Source: Clostridia bacterium
Lineage (GTDB): Bacteria > Bacillota > Clostridia > Oscillospirales > CAG-272
NCBI GenBank assembly: GCA_017472305.1
Contig: JAFUQP010000013.1
Location: 1-37,907 of the forward strand
DNA length: 37,907 bases
Direction of reading: 5' to 3'
Position 1 is the first letter of the stretch, and the number at the start of each line of letters is the position of its first letter. Below are positions 30,810 through 37,907 of this stretch, in pieces. Below the pieces are notes generated by a model, which was not told where the DNA came from, searched no databases, and saw only the letters and a list, made by a program, of their open reading frames with translations. Both the position numbers and the translations under genes were made by a program.

Positions 30810-32263
30810 CATTTAATTCCTGGGAATTTCTTCTCTTTTATCCGATAGTATTGGCACTCTATTTCCTTCTGCCAAAGAAGGCGAGATGGCCAATGCTCCT
30901 CATTGCGAGCTACTACTTCTATATGTGCTATCAGGCAGAGCTTGTGTTCCTTATTTTCGGAACAACGCTCATCTCCTGGCTCGCATCAAACGTAATAGAG
31001 CGCTCAGAGCGCAGGTGGGTGAAGAGAACAATGCTGACCCTGACGCTTGCCGTCTGTCTTGGCGTCCTCTTCTTCTATAAGTACTTTAATTTTCTCGCGG
31101 AAAGCGCGGTAGGGATTATCAGGCTCTTTGGCGGCGAGGTCGGCAGCTTTGAGCTTTCGCTTCTTCTGCCTGTCGGCATTTCCTTCTACACCTTCCAGAC
31201 ACTTTCATACGTCATTGACGTGTATCGGGGAAATATTAAAACCGAAAAGAATTTCTTCTTTTACGCGCTCTTTGTGTCCTTCTTCCCACAGCTGGTTGCG
31301 GGCCCTATAGAGCGTCCCGAAAATCTTATACCGCAGCTTAAGGAGCCGCACTCGTGGTCGGGTGAGAATGCTATCGCGGGCGCGAAGCTCATGATAGTCG
31401 GCTTCTTCAAGAAGATATGCGTTGCCGACCTTATTTCGGTATACGTAAACTCGGTTTACAACTCCCCTGAGGGCGCGGGCGCGCTTGGAATTATCATTGC
31501 TACCTGCCTCTTTGCGGTGCAGATTTACTGCGATTTCTCGGGCTATACCGATATCGCTACGGGTTGTGCAAGGGTTATGGGCATTCGCCTTATGAAGAAC
31601 TTTGACCACCCCTACAGCGCGGCAACAGTCAAGGAGTTCTGGTCGCGCTGGCACATTTCGCTCTCCTCCTGGTTTAAGGACTACCTCTACATACCCCTCG
31701 GCGGTAACCGCCGCGGAAGGGCGCGTCAGATGATTAACGTTATGATAGTATTTCTCGTGTCGGGCCTTTGGCACGGCGCGGCTTGGACCTTCGTTATCTG
31801 GGGCGCTCTTCACGGGCTTTACCAGATTATCGGTACCCTTACCTACAAGGCGAGGGAAAGAGGGCTCTCTCGCATAGGCCTCACGGGTGAGAGTCTTGCG
31901 GTAAAGACGGTAAGGCGGGTAAACACCTTTGTGCTGGTTACCTTTGCCTGGCTCTTCTTCAGGGCAAACTCGACCTCTGACGCCTTCCTTCTTCTCGGTA
32001 AGCTCTTTACCGAATGGAGCGTGTCTCCGGCTGATACACTCGCTGCGATGGGGCTTGGAACGGTGGAAATACTTATGACTGTATTCTCTGTGTTGACACT
32101 CGTAATGCTCGATAGGCTCGTGACATACGAGGCAAAGGACGACTCCTCCGACCTCGTTATACGCAGAGGCGGATTTGCCGTTTACGTGTGGGCGATTATC
32201 CTTTGTTGGGCTCTCCTTTTATCGAAGGATATGACGAGCACCTTCATTTATTTCCAGTTCTAG
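30806..32263 (+). CDS. MBOAT-family membrane O-acyltransferase (AlgI/PatA/DltB-like)
   Basis: A 485-residue polytopic membrane protein. It begins with the typical TFNSWEFLLFYPIVL and contains FFPQLVAGPIER, FWSRWHISLSSWFKDYLYIP and the catalytic-site segment GLWHGAAWTFVIWGALHG with the invariant His. These define the MBOAT/AlgI branch, which passes acyl (usually acetyl) groups across the membrane for transfer onto extracellular polysaccharides or wall polymers. The GTG start overlaps the previous stop and follows GGAGGAGAG. SGNH proteins on both sides are the expected extracytoplasmic acceptors or transferases. Confidence 0.93.
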   Translation: MTFNSWEFLLFYPIVLALYFLLPKKARWPMLLIASYYFYMCYQAELVFLIFGTTLISWLASNVIERSERRWVKRTMLTLTLAVCLGVLFFYKYFNFLAESAVGIIRLFGGEVGSFELSLLLPVGISFYTFQTLSYVIDVYRGNIKTEKNFFFYALFVSFFPQLVAGPIERPENLIPQLKEPHSWSGENAIAGAKLMIVGFFKKICVADLISVYVNSVYNSPEGAGALGIIIATCLFAVQIYCDFSGYTDIATGCARVMGIRLMKNFDHPYSAATVKEFWSRWHISLSSWFKDYLYIPLGGNRRGRARQMINVMIVFLVSGLWHGAAWTFVIWGALHGLYQIIGTLTYKARERGLSRIGLTGESLAVKTVRRVNTFVLVTFAWLFFRANSTSDAFLLLGKLFTEWSVSPADTLAAMGLGTVEILMTVFSVLTLVMLDRLVTYEAKDDSSDLVIRRGGFAVYVWAIILCWALLLSKDMTSTFIYFQF

Positions 32264-32275
32264 GGGGTGCTTTGT

Positions 32276-33712
32276 ATGAAAATTGTAAAGAATTGTTTAC
32301 TAACGCTCCTCGTTCTTCTGATTGTGCTCTCGCCTGTAATTTTAACTCTCGGGACTGTGCTCCTCACCCCGAAGGTATACAGTGACAGCTACGTTGGGGT
32401 GCTTGACGAAAAATACGAAAGACTGCACTCGGTTGAGGGCGAGAAAATCGTGGTTATCGGCGGCTCGTCGGTTGCCTTCGGGCTTGATTCTGAGTATATC
32501 GAGAATGCGCTCGGCATGCCGGTTGTCAACTTCGGGCTATACGGCGCTCTCGGAACTGTAAGTATGCTTGAGCTTTCGCTCTCGGGAATATCCGAGGGGG
32601 ATACCGTAATTCTCGCGCCCGAGCTTGACAGGCAAATGCTCTCGGAGTTCTTCTCGGCAAGAGAGGTGCTTCGCGCAATAGATGACGACTATTCAATGCT
32701 CTTTGATTTTTCGGTTGACCATAAGCTCTCGCTGCTCGGCGGAGCATACGCGCATGCGGCGGAGAAGCTTGGATACGCGGTAACCGATACTAGACCGCCT
32801 ATCAGCGGAATTTATTCGGCGGAGAGCTTCAATTCATATCTCGATATTGCCTCGGGGCTTCGAAGAAAGAACGTAATGTCGCTCTACTACGACCCAACGA
32901 CAGAGGTGACGCTTGACAAATCTATCGTTGACGGCGAGTTTATAAAGACTGTTAACAGCTACGTTTCGGATTGCCGCGAGCGCGGAGCAGAGGTTTACTT
33001 CAGCTTCTGCCCGATAAACCGTCTCGCACTCGGCGAGAATATTGACTACGCGGAAATTTACGAGTTTTCGGATTATCTTGACTCAATGCTCGACTGCGAG
33101 GTGCTTGGAGATATAGGCTCGTATATTCTTGACGAGGCATATTTCTACGATACGAACTTCCACCCGAACGATTTCGGAGTTATAGTCAGATGCAACAGAC
33201 TTATAGAGTCGCTCTCGGAGGAGCTGGAGCTTGGATATATCGAGCTTTACGACCCACCCGCACCCGAGCTTCCGAAATACGATTACTCCTATGAGGGCGA
33301 GGACGAAAACTCGAGGTACTTTACCTACTCGGTTGAGAACAACGGCTGCCTTCGTATAACGGGACTTACCGACGAGGGAAAACAGCAGAGCGAGCTGACC
33401 GTGCCTCTCGGACACGAGGGCAGGAAGGTGTTCTCTATCGGCTATGGCGCGTTCTCGGGAGGCTCTGTGACTAAGCTGACCGTCACCGAGGATACCAATC
33501 TCCGCAATTTCCTCGGCGGAGCCTTCGACGGCTCGCGCATTGAGGACCTCTATATTTACTACGATTATACCGACGACGAAAACAAGCTCTTTCCTGCTCC
33601 TGATTTTGGCGGGCTTACCATTCACGTGCCCGAGTCCTGCGCGTTTATTTCGGGCTATGACTGGAGTGCCGGCTCGACGGGCGGATTTGACGTAGTGCGG
33701 ATTAAGAAATAG
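32276..33712 (+). CDS. Membrane-anchored SGNH-like protein with LRR-like C-terminus
   Basis: A 478-residue protein. One N-terminal membrane anchor (about 5-30) is followed by an SGNH-type domain (about 55-320) with VIGGSSVAFGL near 62 (Ser nucleophile region) and YDTNFHPNDFG near 295 (Asp/His). These match the C-terminal half of the lipoprotein at 27960-30416, so the two are paralogous. The last about 110 residues resemble a BspA-type repeat (VFSIGYGAFSGGSVTKLTV), here placed after rather than before the SGNH domain. ATG 32276 is 12 bp after the MBOAT stop with GGGGGTG upstream. It probably completes acyl transfer outside the cell. Confidence 0.75.
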   Translation: MKIVKNCLLTLLVLLIVLSPVILTLGTVLLTPKVYSDSYVGVLDEKYERLHSVEGEKIVVIGGSSVAFGLDSEYIENALGMPVVNFGLYGALGTVSMLELSLSGISEGDTVILAPELDRQMLSEFFSAREVLRAIDDDYSMLFDFSVDHKLSLLGGAYAHAAEKLGYAVTDTRPPISGIYSAESFNSYLDIASGLRRKNVMSLYYDPTTEVTLDKSIVDGEFIKTVNSYVSDCRERGAEVYFSFCPINRLALGENIDYAEIYEFSDYLDSMLDCEVLGDIGSYILDEAYFYDTNFHPNDFGVIVRCNRLIESLSEELELGYIELYDPPAPELPKYDYSYEGEDENSRYFTYSVENNGCLRITGLTDEGKQQSELTVPLGHEGRKVFSIGYGAFSGGSVTKLTVTEDTNLRNFLGGAFDGSRIEDLYIYYDYTDDENKLFPAPDFGGLTIHVPESCAFISGYDWSAGSTGGFDVVRIKK

Positions 33713-33746
33713 CGTCAGCAAATAACTAAGTGCGAGCATTTATAGC

Positions 33747-33772
33747 AAAAAAAGGCTACCGAAGGTGTAGCC
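33747..33772 (-). terminator. Minus-strand terminator of the Na/Pi cotransporter gene
   Basis: GGCTAC (33754-33759) and GTAGCC (33767-33772) form the stem, and on the minus strand seven T follow (33753-33747). It lies beyond the plus-strand terminator at 33801-33838, so the two transcripts overlap. Confidence 0.7.
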
Positions 33773-33800
33773 CGATGATTATTATCCCATCTTTATACGG

Positions 33801-33838
33801 AGAGCCTCACTGCAAGAGTGCAGTGAGGCTCTTTTTTT
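33801..33838 (+). terminator. Terminator of the MBOAT/SGNH cluster
   Basis: AGAGCCTCACTGCA (33801-33814) pairs perfectly with TGCAGTGAGGCTCT (33819-33832) over a 4-nt loop, followed by seven T. Confidence 0.93.
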
Positions 33839-33883
33839 GTTATTTGAATTCTGATTTCAGGCTCGGTAAGGAATTGTCTTAAA

Positions 33884-35647
33884 TCAGCCCTCGAAGGAGT
33901 ATTCGTGCTTGTATTTCTTGTACTTTTCCTCGAACTCCTCGCTGCCTGCTCTGACCTCTGCGAGGTACTTGTGCATATCGAGCGCGTCGTAGGAGGAAAT
34001 CTCTATAACGCAGCCTGCAATGTTCGAGCAATGGTCGGACACACGCTCGAAGTTGTTGAGAAGGTCGGCGAGAATGAAGCCGTGCTCTATCGTGCATTCG
34101 CTCTTCTGGAGTCTTAAGATGTGGTTGAGCTTTATCTTGTCGCGAAGGTCATCGACAACCTGCTCAAGAGGCTCGACGTCGGTTGCGAGTCTTACGTCGT
34201 TCTTTGCAAACGCCGCCTCGGTAATCGAGAGAATATTGGCAACCGCTGCGCGGAGAACCGACATTTCCTTCTGCGCTGCCTGCGAGAAGACAATCTTCTT
34301 GTCATTCATTTCCTCTGCCGATTCAAGAACGTTGACTGCGTGGTCGGAAATACGTTCAAAGTCGCCGATGATGTGAAGTAGCTTTGTTATCTGCTTCGAG
34401 TCACGGTCGTCTACGTCATACGAAGCGAGCTTTACAAGATATGAGCCGAGCGCGTCCTCGTAGCTGTCAGCCTTGTCCTCGAGCTGACGGATTCTGTCCG
34501 CAAGCTTTGCATCGTAGCCCTCAAAGAGAGTAAGCGACGAGGAAAGAGCCTCGCAGGAGATTTGAGCCATCATAGCGGTAACCTCGGTAGCTCTCTGAAC
34601 GGCAATCGCGGGGGTCTCGAAAAGACGCTCGTCGAGAAGAGTCGTTGTTTCGTTCTCCTCTGCGCTTTCCTTTATGGAGATACGGGCAAGCTTCTCGAGC
34701 TGACGGTAGAAGGGTGCGATAAGCGCAACCGAGAGAATTTTGAATACCGTATGCACGAGCGCAACGCCCCACATATCGATAACGAGGTCGGTAAAGAGAA
34801 TGCCGCCGACGGTGAAGTTGAAGATAGCGTTGAGAATATAGAATAGCGAGAGGTAAACCACAACGCCGATAATGTTGAAGTAGAGGTGAATGAGCGCTGC
34901 GCGCTTACCGTTCTTATTTGCGCTTATCGAGGATATCATAGCGGTAACGCAGGTACCGATGTTCTGTCCCATAATAATCGGGATAGCCGCGCCGTAGGTA
35001 ATTCCGCCCGTAACCGTCAGTGCCTGAAGAATACCGACGGATGCCGAGGACGACTGAACTATTGCCGTAAGAATAAGACCTGCAAGAACACCGAGTATCG
35101 GATTTTCGAACATTGTGAGTATCGATGTGAAGCCCTCGTTCTCCCTAAGCCCCGATACAGCGCCCGACATAAGGTCCATACCGACCATAAGGATTGCAAA
35201 GCCCATAAGGATAAAAGCAACGTCACGCTTCTTTCCGCGCTTTATGAACATCATCATAGCAACGGCTACTATAGCAATTACGGGCACCCACGCGTCGGGC
35301 TTGAGAAGGTCTAGCGCGTCCATACCCGAAAGACCTGTAAGCCAAGCGGTAACGGCGGTGCCGACGTTCGCACCCATAATAACACCGACAGCCTGAAGAA
35401 GCGTCATAGTGCCCGAGTTAACGAAGCCGACGACCATAACCGTCGTCGCAGACGAGGACTGAATAATCGCTGTAACGATAAGTCCGAGAAGGAAGCCGCG
35501 GGCAGGGCTCGAGGTCATCTTTCCGAGCGTTGTCTTAAGACCCGAGCCTGCGCTCTTCTTGAGCGAGTCGCCCATAAGGTCCATTCCGTAGAGGAAGAGC
35601 GCAAGACCGCAGATAAGCGGCAGCACCATATCAAGTAAAATTTCCAT
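33884..35647 (-). CDS. Na+/phosphate cotransporter (NptA/YjbB type) with PhoU-like domain
   Basis: A 587-residue protein. Eight or so membrane segments contain two inverted repeats with the signature IIQSSSATTVMVVGF and IVQSSSASVGILQAL, the Q-S-S-S motifs that bind sodium and phosphate in the SLC34/NptA family. Residues about 340-570 form a PhoU-like helical domain with repeated ISDHAVNVLE- and VSDHCSNIAG-type motifs. AAAGGTGAC precedes ATG 35647; the in-frame ATG at 35713 lies upstream of a leader hairpin and is not used. Direction of phosphate transport is not certain in this family. A PHO-box-like repeat sits at its promoter. Confidence 0.9.
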   Translation of the reverse strand: MEILLDMVLPLICGLALFLYGMDLMGDSLKKSAGSGLKTTLGKMTSSPARGFLLGLIVTAIIQSSSATTVMVVGFVNSGTMTLLQAVGVIMGANVGTAVTAWLTGLSGMDALDLLKPDAWVPVIAIVAVAMMMFIKRGKKRDVAFILMGFAILMVGMDLMSGAVSGLRENEGFTSILTMFENPILGVLAGLILTAIVQSSSASVGILQALTVTGGITYGAAIPIIMGQNIGTCVTAMISSISANKNGKRAALIHLYFNIIGVVVYLSLFYILNAIFNFTVGGILFTDLVIDMWGVALVHTVFKILSVALIAPFYRQLEKLARISIKESAEENETTTLLDERLFETPAIAVQRATEVTAMMAQISCEALSSSLTLFEGYDAKLADRIRQLEDKADSYEDALGSYLVKLASYDVDDRDSKQITKLLHIIGDFERISDHAVNVLESAEEMNDKKIVFSQAAQKEMSVLRAAVANILSITEAAFAKNDVRLATDVEPLEQVVDDLRDKIKLNHILRLQKSECTIEHGFILADLLNNFERVSDHCSNIAGCVIEISSYDALDMHKYLAEVRAGSEEFEEKYKKYKHEYSFEG

Positions 35648-35663
35648 AGTCACCTTTCCTTGT

Positions 35664-35684
35664 GACGGCGATTGCCGCGCCGTC
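35664..35684 (-). promoter_or_regulatory. Leader hairpin just before the ribosome binding site
   Basis: GACGGCG (35664-35670) and CGCCGTC (35678-35684) form a perfect 7-bp stem that ends about 6 nt before the Shine-Dalgarno sequence on the minus strand. Confidence 0.45.
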
Positions 35685-35730
35685 TTAATAATAGATAATA
35701 AATTTTTAACCAAAAATTAATCTATTATAG

Positions 35731-35759
35731 ATTTTACATCAGTACTGTTAATTCTGCAA
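35731..35759 (-). promoter_or_regulatory. Promoter of the Na/Pi cotransporter gene
   Basis: On the minus strand TTGCAG (35759-35754) and TAAAAT (35736-35731) with a 17-bp spacer. Confidence 0.65.
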
Positions 35760-35785
35760 GACGGTTTATGTTAAATATAGGTTAA
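35746..35785 (-). promoter_or_regulatory. Candidate PHO box (PhoP-binding repeats)
   Basis: Reading the minus strand, TTAACC (35785-35780) and TTAACA (35774-35769) are exactly 11 bp apart, and another TTAACA (35751-35746) follows 23 bp on. The TTAACA repeat with an 11-bp period is the known Firmicute PhoP target. The repeats cover and flank the -35 box, so PhoP could activate the gene in low phosphate. From here to about 35895 I see nothing else. Confidence 0.4.
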
Positions 35786-35895
35786 GTAGTAAATAATTGT
35801 TTGCAAAATAGGAGATATTTTGGCGTTTTACGGCTTCTTTATTGATGCTTTTTCCTGCTTCCAGCAAAAAGCGCTTCTCTTTTTCGGCAAATCTA

Positions 35896-35924
35896 TTGAG
35901 TATTTTCATTTTATATGATAAAAT
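35896..35924 (+). promoter_or_regulatory. Promoter of the MFS transporter gene
   Basis: TTGAGT (35896-35901) and TAAAAT (35919-35924) with a 17-bp spacer. Confidence 0.65.
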
Positions 35925-35959
35925 AGAAGCACAGAAACTTTAATGAAAGGACTTATTTT

Positions 35960-37303
35960 ATGAACGGTGAAAAAAGCAGCTCGGTATTCGGCAAGGAAAG
36001 GTGGCTGATACTCTTGCTATTCGGAACTATCGGGCAGATTGCCTGGTCGGTTGAGAATATGTTCTTCAACCTGTTTGCCTACGAGATTTTTCCTGACCTT
36101 GATACCGTTACTCTTATGGTGCAGTTAAGTGGAGTCGTTGCAACCGTTGCAACCCTCGTTGCGGGAACGCTTGCCGATAAGCTTGGCAACCGCCGCGCAT
36201 TTATCTCCTGGGGCTACCTTATATGGGGTATCACTGTCGCACTCTTTGGCTGTCTTTCCCCCGAGCTGACCGAGGCGGTGTTCGGAGTCGGCGGCGACAA
36301 GGCGATTACCTTGACTCTTGCTTTTGTCGTAATTGGCGACTGTGTTATGACACTCTTCGGCTCGACGGCAAACGACGCAGCCTTCAACGCCTGGGTTACC
36401 GACAACACCACTCACGAAAACCGAGGCACGGTCGAGGGAGTTCTCTCTATCCTTCCGCTAATCGCGCTTCTTATTGTCGCGGGCGGCTTTGGAATTTTAA
36501 AGGATATTCTCGGCGGCTTCAGAAATCTCTTCCTTCTTTTAGGTGCTGTGATTTCGCTTGTCGGTGTGTACGGAATATTCAAGGTGCGTGACAGTGAGAG
36601 CCTTCAAAGAAGCGGAAGCTTCAGAGATATCCTCTACGGCTTCAGACCGAGCGTGATAAAGAATAACGCTCCCTTCTACGTAACGCTGATTATCGTTCTG
36701 ATTTACGGAATTGCCTGCCAGATATTTATGCCTTATCTGATAATCTTTATGACGACCTACCTCGGATTTGAGGTGCTTGAATACAGCCTTGTGTTCGGTA
36801 TTGCTATACTCGGCGGCGCGGCGGTTAATCTGTATCTTACAAGGCTTTCCGATAAAATGGACAAGACGCGGCTTCTGTATTTTGCCTCGGCAATTCTCGC
36901 TGTCGGACTTCTTATGATGTACTTCTTCTCAATGCTTGAAAATAAGATAGCCATTCTTATTCTCTTTGGTATCGGTGGCTTCGTTATGATATGCGGCTAT
37001 ATCTTCGTTAACGCGCTCTGCGGCTCGACCGTCAGGGACAATACCCCAACCGAGGCTGTCGGAAAGCTTCAGGGAGTCAGAATGGTATTCAGTGTGCTTA
37101 TTCCTATGCTCGTCGGCCCTGCGATAGGCAACCTGATAAATGCCTCGCGCGGAATTCTCCTTCCCAACCCCGGCGCTGACGCTATGACTACCGAGTATAT
37201 CCCCGCGCCCGAGATTTTCCTCGCGGGAGCTGTTGCAACGCTTCTGATTTTCGCGGTAATCCCGCTTCTTTCCCGTCTTTCGGCAAGGAAAAGCGACGGT
37301 TAA
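35960..37303 (+). CDS. Major facilitator superfamily transporter
   Basis: A 447-residue protein with 12 predicted membrane segments. The loop between segments 2 and 3 has the MFS motif A form GTLADKLGNRRAFISWG, and the equivalent loop in the second half reads LTRLSDKMDKTRLLYFAS. The two halves are joined by a short cytoplasmic loop. Conserved charged residues in the first segment (WSVENMFFNLFAYE) suggest a solute symporter related to the GPH/sugar-like branch, but no substrate can be assigned. AAAGGA precedes ATG 35960. It is flanked by its own promoter and by the nifJ promoter, so it is probably monocistronic. Confidence 0.82.
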   Translation: MNGEKSSSVFGKERWLILLLFGTIGQIAWSVENMFFNLFAYEIFPDLDTVTLMVQLSGVVATVATLVAGTLADKLGNRRAFISWGYLIWGITVALFGCLSPELTEAVFGVGGDKAITLTLAFVVIGDCVMTLFGSTANDAAFNAWVTDNTTHENRGTVEGVLSILPLIALLIVAGGFGILKDILGGFRNLFLLLGAVISLVGVYGIFKVRDSESLQRSGSFRDILYGFRPSVIKNNAPFYVTLIIVLIYGIACQIFMPYLIIFMTTYLGFEVLEYSLVFGIAILGGAAVNLYLTRLSDKMDKTRLLYFASAILAVGLLMMYFFSMLENKIAILILFGIGGFVMICGYIFVNALCGSTVRDNTPTEAVGKLQGVRMVFSVLIPMLVGPAIGNLINASRGILLPNPGADAMTTEYIPAPEIFLAGAVATLLIFAVIPLLSRLSARKSDG

Positions 37304-37357
37304 ATATTTATTATATAATTTTATTATAATTAATATGATAATATTTTCACAAATCTA

Positions 37358-37907
<550 letters not shown>

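Overview
The window reads as chromosomal DNA of a low-GC-type Gram-positive anaerobe of class Clostridia, probably an uncultured gut lineage. The evidence is sigma-A promoters with consistently 17-bp spacers, strong AAAGG/GGAGG ribosome binding sites, the secG-rnr pair, a long-form hibernation factor, YdbC, a lysine riboswitch, CsoR-CopA, and the start of pyruvate:ferredoxin oxidoreductase. I see no rRNA, tRNA, CRISPR, transposase or phage gene. Both ends cut genes: a glycosidase-like gene at the left (minus) and nifJ at the right (plus).

Layout. 1-4.5 kb: a partial carbohydrate-active protein, then secG, RNase R, a CPBP membrane protease and tadA, followed by a possible structured RNA. 4.6-8.6 kb: an acyl-CoA-synthetase-like AMP ligase, an amidohydrolase, and an unusual heavy-metal-binding (HMA) domain fused to a nitroreductase. 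8.6-11.6 kb: a lysine riboswitch controlling an NhaC-family carrier (probably lysine uptake) and a 10-TM heavy-metal exporter preceded by a CsoR-like operator. 11.7-18.2 kb: three penicillin-binding/beta-lactamase-fold serine hydrolases, two of them a tandem duplication in an operon with a concanavalin-like domain protein, plus ydbC. 18.5-20.6 kb: an acetyltransferase-only GlmU-like protein and GlmM (amino-sugar/cell-wall precursor supply), trailed by an array of small hairpins. 21-24.7 kb: an orphan N6-adenine methyltransferase with an atypical NPPT motif, a metallophosphoesterase with eroded metal ligands, and hpf. 24.8-27.8 kb: a copper operon (csoR-copA) whose promoter contains a perfect CsoR operator. 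27.9-33.7 kb: a four-gene surface system (lipoprotein with InlB-like/LRR-like/SGNH parts, small membrane protein, MBOAT acyltransferase, second SGNH protein with LRR-like tail). 33.8-37.9 kb: a Na/phosphate cotransporter with a candidate PHO box, an MFS transporter, and nifJ.

How parts work together. The copper theme recurs: CsoR probably controls csoR-copA and, by operator similarity, the exporter 14 kb away. Two genes carry HMA domains joined in frame to an enzyme with a Shine-Dalgarno sequence and ATG at the junction, so one gene might yield both the fusion and a free protein. The MBOAT/SGNH cluster resembles polysaccharide O-acetylation systems (AlgI/AlgJ/AlgX, PatA/PatB) but has repeat-rich adhesin-like modules attached to the SGNH partners; it is the best candidate here for an undescribed system. 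Several promoters are followed by leaders with clear stem-loops that I could not assign to known classes.
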